Assembly: GCA_934462945.1 (NCBI GenBank)
Contig: CAKSJF010000070.1
Span: 1-12,171 of the forward strand
Reading direction: 5' to 3'
Length of the DNA stretch: 12,171 nucleotides
Origin: an uncultured Clostridia bacterium
GTDB taxonomy: Bacteria; Bacillota; Clostridia; UBA1381
Of this stretch, positions 7,529-12,171 are shown one piece after another. How positions within the stretch are numbered: position 1 is the stretch's first letter; every line of letters begins with the position of its first letter. Below the pieces are notes generated by a model that had not been told where the DNA came from, made no database searches, and worked only from the letters and a program-made list of their open reading frames with translations. The translations under genes were made by a program, and so were the position numbers.

Positions 7529-7557
7529 AAAAGCCTTTCTTTTTAGAAAGGCTTTTT
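7529..7557 (+). terminator. Intrinsic terminator between the two tRNAs
   Basis: AAGCCTTTCT (7531-7540) pairs perfectly with AGAAAGGCTT (7545-7554) around a TTTT loop. Flanking A and T bases extend the stem, and the T run ends at 7557. It starts two bases after the CCA of tRNA-Glu. The short T run may allow partial readthrough to the next tRNA, or the hairpin may guide 3' processing. Confidence 0.82.
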
Positions 7558-7568
7558 CCAAATGGTTC

Positions 7569-7645
7569 GGGCCTTTAGCTCAGTTGGTTAGAGCATCCGG
7601 CTCATAACCGGACGGTCCCGGGTTCGAGTCCCTGAAGGCCCACCA
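7569..7645 (+). tRNA. tRNA with CAU anticodon (elongator Met or Ile2)
   Basis: The 77-nt cloverleaf has acceptor GGGCCTT/AAGGCCC, D stem GCTC/GAGC, anticodon stem TCCGG/CCGGA with loop CTCATAA (anticodon CAU), discriminator A and an encoded CCA. The fully paired G1-C72 argues against initiator tRNA. Choosing between elongator Met and lysidine-modified Ile2 needs comparison with the other CAU tRNAs of the genome. The T stem CCGGG/CCCTG contains one C-U mismatch at its second pair, which is unusual. No promoter lies in the 11 bases between the preceding terminator and this gene. Confidence 0.93.
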
Positions 7646-7653
7646 TAACAATA

Positions 7654-7681
7654 TTATCCGAACTCCTTTTGTTCGTGATAA
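7654..7681 (+). other. Hairpin directly after the CAU tRNA
   Basis: TTATCCGAAC (7654-7663) pairs with GTTCG-T-GATAA (7671-7681), giving ten base pairs with one bulged T and a 7-nt loop. It precedes the real terminator by six bases. It could protect or define the 3' trailer of the tRNA precursor. There is no T run, so it is not itself a terminator. Confidence 0.4.
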
Positions 7682-7686
7682 CAGCG

Positions 7687-7733
7687 AACCTCCGCAGCAG
7701 GAATTAATCTGCCGCGGAGGTTTTTGTTTTTTT
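7687..7733 (+). terminator. Strong terminator of the tRNA unit
   Basis: AACCTCCGC (7687-7695) pairs with GCGGAGGTT (7714-7722). After one A-C mismatch the stem continues as GCAG/CTGC around an 8-nt loop. A T-rich tail with a single G interruption runs to 7733. GC-rich and long, it should end all plus-strand transcription before the next block. Confidence 0.93.
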
Positions 7734-7743
7734 GCAGCACATT

Positions 7744-7905
7744 TCAATTCCGATAACTGCCGATCATGCCGTCATCATTCTGATATACGCTTACCGTCGT
7801 CTGACCGAAGAAATGCTCCTTTTGTTCTGTCTGCAAAAATCCGTCGCCGGCGCTGGTGTAACAGGTCACATCACGATCGGTTACGAGATCGGCTACCCTT
7901 CTGTT
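7744..7905 (-). pseudogene. Start-less C-terminal remnant of an unrecognised gene
   Basis: On the minus strand a frame ends at TGA (7744-7746) and stays open for 78 codons up to 7980. Its first in-frame start-type codon is a GTG deep inside, with no ribosome site. The part from about 7905 downward reads like real protein, for example VADLVTDRDVTCY and YQNDDGMIGSYRN at the end. The upper part (7906-7980) is AT-rich and doubles as the sigma-gene promoter region. The simplest reading is the last 50 or so codons of a gene cut off when the downstream block arrived. I do not recognise the family. A chance open frame is possible. Confidence 0.4.
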
Positions 7906-7951
7906 TAATAAAATATTTATAGTGCAAATCGCTGAAAATCCACCCTGTTCA

Positions 7952-7980
7952 TTGACGAAAACGAAAATGTATGATATGAT
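7952..7980 (+). promoter_or_regulatory. Promoter of the sigma factor operon
   Basis: TTGACG (7952-7957) and TATGAT (7975-7980) are separated by 17 bases, so the operon seems to be read by the housekeeping sigma. The predicted start near 7987 gives a leader of about 80 nt. That leader contains a 7-bp hairpin (8018-8024 with 8031-8037, one G-T pair) but no riboswitch that I recognise. Confidence 0.65.
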
Positions 7981-8067
7981 TCAAAGTGGGTTTTTGTATT
8001 CGCATAACGACACATTCTGTCGGAAAATTGTCCGGCAAACCAGACGAAGAAAGGGGTTTGTTGAATA

Positions 8068-8613
8068 ATGGATACAACAGCAATTTATAACGAGTACCTT
8101 TCGGGTGACGCGAAGGCTCTTGAAAAGCTTCTGGAGCTTTACGGTGACAAGCTGACGCTGTATATAAACGGATATGTAAAGAATCTTCACAATGCGGAGG
8201 ACTTGCTGATAGAGGTTTTTGCATATCTTGTCTATAAACGTCCGAAGATTAAAAACAGCTTTGAAGGCTATATATATAAGGCGGCCCGGAATCACGCACT
8301 GATGTTTTTGAGAAAAGCGAAAAGACATATTCTTCTTACAGATGAAGAAATGAATTTTTGCATAGAAAATACATTTGAAGACGATATGTGGCTTGCACAG
8401 CGGAACAAACGGCTTTATGAATGTATGGAGCGCCTGCCGTCTGCGCAGAAAGAAGCTCTTTATCTTGTGTATATTGAGGAAATGAGTTATAAAGAAGCCG
8501 CTGCAATTTTAAGAAGGTCGGCAAAACAGGTGGATAAGCTGCTGCAGCTCGGGAAAAAAAATTTAAGACCTTTGCTGGAAACGGAGGGAATAAAAAGTGC
8601 GTTCAACGACTGA
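8068..8613 (+). CDS. ECF-type RNA polymerase sigma factor
   Basis: The 181-residue protein has the two-domain layout of extracytoplasmic-function sigma factors. Region 2 lies at about residues 14-85, with HNAEDLLIEVFAYL (41-54) resembling the conserved DAEDLxQEVF helix for core and -10 binding. Region 4 lies at about 119-170, with LPSAQKEALYLVYIEEMSYKEAA and a following helix that reads the -35 box. There is no long C-terminal extension. AAAGGGG (8050-8056) lies 11 bases before the ATG, a somewhat long gap, but an in-frame stop at 8062-8064 rules out an earlier start. The last 17 bases overlap the next gene, a small membrane protein and candidate anti-sigma factor. The sigma family subgroup cannot be named from sequence alone. 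Confidence 0.88.
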   Translation: MDTTAIYNEYLSGDAKALEKLLELYGDKLTLYINGYVKNLHNAEDLLIEVFAYLVYKRPKIKNSFEGYIYKAARNHALMFLRKAKRHILLTDEEMNFCIENTFEDDMWLAQRNKRLYECMERLPSAQKEALYLVYIEEMSYKEAAAILRRSAKQVDKLLQLGKKNLRPLLETEGIKSAFND

Positions 8614-8941
8614 AAGGATGCTGCTTTTGAAAAAACGAACCGATGAACTGAAAAAGCGGCGCAAGTCAAAAAAACATATGCTTGCGGTCATCTCGTACTG
8701 TTCGTTTTGTCTTGCTTTAATCGCAGCTATATCGGCTCTTGTCTGTGATTTGAATTTTAACGGATTTGAGCAGATACCGCTGCCCGACGCCGCCGGCATT
8801 TTTGCAGACAAAGCCTTTGCCGGTTATGCAGTTGTAGGTATTTTGGCGTTTTTACTTGGCATTTCGGTAACCTTGCTGTGTGATATTCTGCATAAAAGAA
8901 AAAAAGAGAGGAACGAGGAAAATGACCGAGCTGACAGATAA
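8597..8941 (+). CDS. Small two-helix membrane protein, candidate anti-sigma factor (paralogue of 10296-10601)
   Basis: The 114-residue protein starts at GTG 8597, with GGAGGG (8583-8588) 8 bases upstream, inside the end of the sigma gene. A basic amphipathic N-terminus (about 1-28, with ERM and ELKKRRKSKK) is followed by a membrane helix (29-50), a short outer loop of about 24 residues, a second helix (75-98) and a basic, hydrophilic tail. Both ends are predicted to be cytoplasmic. Its first 26 residues align without gaps to the protein at 10296, with 13 identities, which also supports both starts. Location right after a sigma gene suggests an anti-sigma role through the N-terminal helix, but no classical ZAS or RsiW zinc motif (HxxxCxxC) is present. 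Function is not established. Confidence 0.75.
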   Translation: MRSTTERMLLLKKRTDELKKRRKSKKHMLAVISYCSFCLALIAAISALVCDLNFNGFEQIPLPDAAGIFADKAFAGYAVVGILAFLLGISVTLLCDILHKRKKERNEENDRADR

Positions 8942-9557
8942 TCTTTTACAGCTTTTCTGTATTCTTATTTGCGGATGTCACTCCTGCATTGCAGCAGTAC
9001 AAAGCAAAAGCTACAATCGTCTTTTGGTATCGCTTTTTTACCTGAGCTTCGGAATGGGGCTTGCCTATTGGATACTCTACCTGATATTGTTTGGCACCGC
9101 TCCGCTCGTATTCTGCGTTTCAGAGCTGAGCTGGACTGCTTCATATATTTTCCTTGCTCTGCGTCTTTATGCAGATATACCGAAGGAAAAGCAGAAAGAG
9201 AAAGCCGTTTTTTGGATTCTACCGGCATTTTCACTTGCTATGTGTATTTTCTTTTACACAAGAGGCAGCTATTTTGAGAACATCTTCATGGGAACGGCGA
9301 TGGGAGTATGGGGATATTATGCAGTAAAAGGCATATATTTGGCAAAAATCCGAAACCGTTCCGGAAAACCCTTGATTTTTTATGCAGCCTTGTTTTTTTA
9401 CACAGCTGAATATCTTTTATGGATTTCCTCGTATTTTATAACAGAAAGCGCCTTTGTAAACCCATATTATCTGGTTGACATATTGATATTGAATCCGGCT
9501 CTTATTCTGATAGCCGTTGCACAAAGCAGGGAGGAAAAGTTATGCCGTACAACATAG
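8922..9557 (+). CDS. Seven-helix integral membrane protein, unknown function
   Basis: From ATG 8922 the protein has 211 residues. AGAGAGG (8905-8911) lies 10 bases upstream, and a second GAGG is closer. An alternative in-frame start at 8880 lacks a site and would sit deep in the previous gene. About seven hydrophobic spans are visible, near residues 7-25, 36-57, 62-82, 96-113, 120-138, 151-172 and 182-200. Aromatic residues are abundant (SYFENIF, GYYAVKG, PYYLVD). A basic loop (KEKQKEKAV) lies after span 3 and another (KIRNRSGKP) after span 5, consistent with the inside-positive rule. No kinase or enzyme motif is visible and I do not recognise the family. It overlaps the previous gene by 20 bases and PrsW by 16, so it is probably a stoichiometric partner, perhaps a sensor or scaffold. 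Confidence 0.75.
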   Translation: MTELTDNLLQLFCILICGCHSCIAAVQSKSYNRLLVSLFYLSFGMGLAYWILYLILFGTAPLVFCVSELSWTASYIFLALRLYADIPKEKQKEKAVFWILPAFSLAMCIFFYTRGSYFENIFMGTAMGVWGYYAVKGIYLAKIRNRSGKPLIFYAALFFYTAEYLLWISSYFITESAFVNPYYLVDILILNPALILIAVAQSREEKLCRTT

Positions 9558-10183
9558 AAAATATATTTATATGTCTTGCAGCGCCGTTTTTAATCGCCGC
9601 ACTCGGCACAAACACAGGCAATAGAAAAAACTACCTTTTTATTGTACTTGGCTTTGTTAGCTGTATTATATCAGCCTATCTGAATACATTTTTTTCGGCG
9701 CTTTACCATGCGCAGGGAGCAACCGCCGTATTGGAAATATCACCGGTTATAGAGGAAACCGTAAAGCTTCTTCCTCTTTTGTTTGGCTTGATTGTTTTTG
9801 AACTTCAGCCGAAGGAGGGCGGTAATATTATCTTTAATATTGCGGTGGGCTTTGCCACTTTTGAAAACGTTTGCTATCTTTTAGAAAACGGAACGGGCAA
9901 TCTGTTTTATCTGTTTATCCGCGGCTTCTCAACCGGAGCTATGCATATTACCTGCTCCTTTATCATCGGAGACGGACTCAGGGTATTCCGCCGCCCCGCC
10001 GCACTAAGGGCGGCAGGTATTTTCGGACTGTTATGCGTTGCAATTACCTTTCATGCAACGTTTAATATGCTTATGAAAACTGATGGAATGATAAAGCAGC
10101 TGGGTTATGCCATTCCGATTGTCTCCTGTATTATTCTGCTTCTTCTGAAAGCCCCCTTCAGAAAATTGACCGCTTCAAAATAA
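9542..10183 (+). CDS. PrsW-family intramembrane protease
   Basis: PrsW proteases of B. subtilis make the first cut in the anti-sigma factor RsiW and so release an ECF sigma factor. This 213-residue multi-span protein carries the family motifs in order: EE-TVK in SPVIEETVKLLPLL (Glu71, Glu72, Lys75), FATFENVCYLL (Phe104, Glu108, Asn109), a histidine in STGAMHITCSF (His135), and ITFHATFNML (His171, Asn175). Spans before, between and after these motifs give roughly seven membrane segments. AGGGAGGA (9528-9535) lies 6 bases before the ATG, inside the preceding gene. The pairing with a sigma factor and a small membrane protein is the main argument that the latter is its substrate. PrsW-type relatives can also serve in other processes, so the substrate is inferred. 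Confidence 0.86.
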   Translation: MPYNIENIFICLAAPFLIAALGTNTGNRKNYLFIVLGFVSCIISAYLNTFFSALYHAQGATAVLEISPVIEETVKLLPLLFGLIVFELQPKEGGNIIFNIAVGFATFENVCYLLENGTGNLFYLFIRGFSTGAMHITCSFIIGDGLRVFRRPAALRAAGIFGLLCVAITFHATFNMLMKTDGMIKQLGYAIPIVSCIILLLLKAPFRKLTASK

Positions 10184-10196
10184 CTTTGTTTTATAC

Positions 10197-10230
10197 AGAC
10201 CGGTAAAAAATCCGGTCTTTTTTTGTTTTT
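10197..10230 (+). terminator. Intrinsic terminator after the PrsW gene
   Basis: AGACCGG (10197-10203) pairs with CCGGTCT (10212-10218) around an A-rich 8-nt loop, followed by TTTTTTTGTTTTT. It separates the sigma-PrsW unit from the second unit. Confidence 0.9.
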
Positions 10231-10236
10231 AAAGGG

Positions 10237-10267
10237 GGAATTTTATCTTTTCAAGCACCTATATAAT
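10237..10267 (+). promoter_or_regulatory. Candidate promoter of the second unit, possibly ECF-dependent
   Basis: TATAAT (10262-10267) is a perfect -10 box, but no TTGACA-like box lies upstream. At the -35 distance (17 bases) stands GGAATTTT (10237-10244), which recalls the GGAA core of many ECF -35 elements. The unit may therefore be a target of the sigma factor at 8068, or be served by the housekeeping sigma with a weak -35. Confidence 0.4.
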
Positions 10268-10295
10268 AAAAGAGCAAATCAAGGAGGTGTTTGAG

Positions 10296-10601
10296 ATGAA
10301 ATCCAATGCAGAAAGAATGAGCTTAATTCTTGCCCAGGCAAAAGAATTAAAAAAGTGCAGGATTACAAAAAAGCTGAATTTCTGCAAAACAGCAACCGTC
10401 GTGTTTTCCGTTCTTTTGCTGTGTTGTGCCGCATCTTTTCCGGCATCGTACAAAAGCACGGCGGTTGCCGGTTACTGCGGTGCAATTCTGCTGATAGACG
10501 GAATGGGCGGATATGTACTGACAGCCGTTGTGACATTCATAGCCGCAACGGTGATTACCGTTATTTGTATCAAAATTAAAGACAGGAGGAACAGAAAATG
10601 A
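10296..10601 (+). CDS. Small two-helix membrane protein, paralogue of 8597-8941
   Basis: This 101-residue protein starts at ATG 10296 with AAGGAGGT (10281-10288) 7 bases upstream; an in-frame GTG at 10287 falls within that site and was not chosen. The N-terminus has ERMSLILAQAKELKK, and 13 of the first 26 residues match the other small protein without gaps. The second helix (72-93) begins with GY and has a Cys 18 residues after the Tyr, the same spacing as in the paralogue. The short tail IKDRRNRK is basic. Predicted topology is both ends inside. Its stop overlaps the start of the secreted protein as ATGA, so the two are translationally coupled. It may regulate, anchor or help export that protein; a second anti-sigma factor is another option. 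Confidence 0.78.
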   Translation: MKSNAERMSLILAQAKELKKCRITKKLNFCKTATVVFSVLLLCCAASFPASYKSTAVAGYCGAILLIDGMGGYVLTAVVTFIAATVITVICIKIKDRRNRK

Positions 10602-12171
10602 ACAAAAAAATACTATCGGTGATATTATCACTTTGCATCATCATTTGCGCACTGCCGCCGAATATTCTTGCGGCGCCCGAGCAAAACGAAACGCTTACCT
10701 TTGAAGTAAACGGCCTAAAAACGCTTCTTCTGCAAAACGATTACATAAGCTTTTATTTCTACGATTTTCGGTATCAAACCTATACGGCAACGGTTCCGAG
10801 GGCAATCGCAAAGGAAACAGGCGAGGTTTTTACACAGGATCTTCAAGCCCCCGGCTGCGAATTTAATGTTTATACCGGCGGAGGAAATAAGAAGACAACC
10901 TATCCGTCTGTCACACTGCAAAAGGCGGAGTTTGTGTCCGAAACGCCGAACGGGAAAAATACCGCAATTAAGGCAGACTACAACATGGACATAGGTCTGT
11001 ACGATATTCCCGGAACTCCGCACGGCACAAGAATACCGGCAAAAGTAACGGTTTATCACGAGCTTGTATGTCTTGACAAAAAGGATAAAACGGCTTGGGG
11101 CGTTTTGACAACCGTTGGGGATATACAAATGAACAGAGATGCTTTATTCGGACATGATTTTTACTTTGAGTGGTGGTATGTGATAAACAGTTTCACCGGA
11201 ATGGGTCACGGTGAAACCGCAAACAGCCCCGGAGGCCCGGCGATTAAGATGGATCGCACAACAGTAACCGAAAGCGGCGAAAAAACAACGAAAAGTTCGG
11301 TTGTAACAGGCAAAATCGATGATATGTCAACAAAGCACGTTCCAAAAGGGTATACCTTGTGGGGCGATATAGACGGCGTTTATGTTAATGAGATTTATAC
11401 AGACGCCTATCCGTGGGCAAATCCGTTTGTCGGTCTGTCCGATTACTACGATAAGTTCGATATTGTGTACTGCGGAGATACTCCGCTGCGTGTAAGTCTG
11501 CCGCAGGCAGTTACCGTGAAGCCACACGATTTCCCTGTTCTTACATGGGTGGAAAGCAGAAGCCATGTCGGCTTTGACATTGACGGAAATACGGGAATGT
11601 CGATCGGTTCGCAGTATCTGTGGGGTTATCGCGATCTGAAAACGTTGAGCGAGGAGCTTCCCACCAAGCCTGACGAAATATCATCAAGCTTTTCCGCAAA
11701 GCGTCTTGCGGCGTTTGAGTCAAACGGCGCAATTACCGTTGAATACGTTTCGGATGACGCTGCGCTTGAAAAGCTGAAAAAGAAATACAATTCGTCCCCC
11801 GTTGCGCAAATCGGCGGAGAGTATGAAAGTACAAACGGCTCTTCCTTTGTGTTTACGGACGGCGCGGCAATGCTCACTCCTTCCGTGACGGCAACATGGA
11901 ACAAAAATGCCGGCGGAAAGCTGATTATTCACAAGGACGGACGTATCGAGCAGCACGGCATTCACCTGAACACTCCGTCGTTTAAATTCTATCAGCCGAG
12001 CGGCGGTGCGGAAGGTTCTTTAAAAATCACACTTTCAAAAGAAGGTTTTACATTTGATATTGAGCCGGATAAAAACGATGCAATCATTTATGTTGATATT
12101 CCGTATGCAACGGCAAAGCTGGAAAAGGCGTCTGCCGATGCAAGCGGCAACCTCATTTTCAACGGCGAAAT
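10598..12171 (+). CDS. Large secreted protein of unknown function (3' partial)
   Basis: The frame opens at ATG 10598 and stays free of stops to the window end, giving 524 complete codons. GACAGGAGGAA (10581-10591) provides the ribosome site, 6 bases before the start. The first 25-26 residues form a signal peptide: two Lys, a long hydrophobic core, then LPPNILAA with a likely cleavage after Ala25 or Ala26. The mature part is rich in Thr, Ser, Gly, Tyr and Trp, with few cysteines, and looks like beta-rich extracellular domains (for example FEWWYVINSF, GFDIDGN, WNKNAGGK). No enzyme motif or surface-anchor signal is visible in the sequenced part; an LPXTG or S-layer anchor could lie beyond the window. 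I do not recognise the family. Coupling to a small membrane protein suggests that the two work together at the cell surface. Confidence 0.85.
   Translation, partial: MNKKILSVILSLCIIICALPPNILAAPEQNETLTFEVNGLKTLLLQNDYISFYFYDFRYQTYTATVPRAIAKETGEVFTQDLQAPGCEFNVYTGGGNKKTTYPSVTLQKAEFVSETPNGKNTAIKADYNMDIGLYDIPGTPHGTRIPAKVTVYHELVCLDKKDKTAWGVLTTVGDIQMNRDALFGHDFYFEWWYVINSFTGMGHGETANSPGGPAIKMDRTTVTESGEKTTKSSVVTGKIDDMSTKHVPKGYTLWGDIDGVYVNEIYTDAYPWANPFVGLSDYYDKFDIVYCGDTPLRVSLPQAVTVKPHDFPVLTWVESRSHVGFDIDGNTGMSIGSQYLWGYRDLKTLSEELPTKPDEISSSFSAKRLAAFESNGAITVEYVSDDAALEKLKKKYNSSPVAQIGGEYESTNGSSFVFTDGAAMLTPSVTATWNKNAGGKLIIHKDGRIEQHGIHLNTPSFKFYQPSGGAEGSLKITLSKEGFTFDIEPDKNDAIIYVDIPYATAKLEKASADASGNLIFNGE

Noticed and set aside
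7569..7645. Initiator tRNA-fMet.
   Set aside because: The first acceptor pair is a normal G-C; initiators have a mismatched first pair and three G-C pairs in the anticodon stem arranged differently.
7981..8328. Minus-strand frames across the sigma gene start.
   Set aside because: They run antisense over the leader and the conserved region 2 codons, with no start signal or family resemblance.
8880..8921. An earlier ATG for the seven-helix protein.
   Set aside because: It lacks a ribosome site and would add a basic, non-conserved stretch; ATG 8922 follows a good site.
10715..11128. A 137-codon minus-strand open frame.
   Set aside because: It lies wholly inside the secreted-protein gene, has no ribosome site or recognisable motif, and the plus frame shows a signal peptide and protein-like composition.
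1..12171. CRISPR arrays, insertion sequences, integrases or plasmid replication genes.
   Set aside because: No regularly spaced repeats, transposase or integrase motifs, or replication genes were seen on either strand.

Overview
The window reads like a chromosomal segment of a Gram-positive Clostridia-type bacterium, plausibly a gut member of the Lachnospiraceae/Oscillospirales. The pointers are strong AGGAGG-type ribosome binding sites, TTGACA/TATAAT-type promoters, a MEP isoprenoid pathway with dxs next to tlyA, CCA-encoding tRNA genes, and an ECF sigma factor with a PrsW-type protease. The lineage is inferred from style and gene content; no rRNA marker is present.

Region 1 (1-3638) concerns amino-sugar and uronide catabolism. 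A 5'-truncated fusion of glucosamine-6-phosphate deaminase (NagB) to a ROK-family sugar kinase ends at a strong terminator. It converges on a GH88 unsaturated glucuronyl hydrolase, which is divergently transcribed from an AraC-family regulator. GH88 enzymes split unsaturated glycosaminoglycan disaccharides into a uronate and a hexosamine. A kinase plus deaminase could feed that hexosamine into glycolysis, so the region looks like part of a glycosaminoglycan or mucin-sugar locus.

Region 2 (3628-7243) is a compact housekeeping operon, dxs-tlyA-ispE. It has a near-consensus promoter inside the 3' end of the AraC gene and overlapping reading frames. Two MEP-pathway enzymes flank an rRNA 2'-O-methyltransferase.

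Region 3 (7244-7980) is non-coding and RNA-rich. It holds a short symmetrical hairpin between 8-bp direct repeats, a strong promoter, tRNA-Glu(CUC), an intrinsic terminator, a CAU-anticodon tRNA with no visible promoter of its own, and a strong final terminator. A start-less C-terminal gene remnant follows on the minus strand, so this may be the edge of an inserted block.

Region 4 (7952-12171) is the most unusual part. One unit encodes an ECF-like sigma factor, a small two-helix membrane protein, a seven-helix membrane protein and a PrsW-family intramembrane protease, all in overlapping frames. After a terminator, a second unit encodes a paralogue of the small two-helix protein, coupled by an ATGA overlap to a large secreted protein that runs off the window. 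The layout suggests a membrane signalling system: the small proteins are candidate anti-sigma factors, PrsW is a candidate protease acting on them, and the secreted protein is a candidate output or sensed partner. That function is inferred, not shown.
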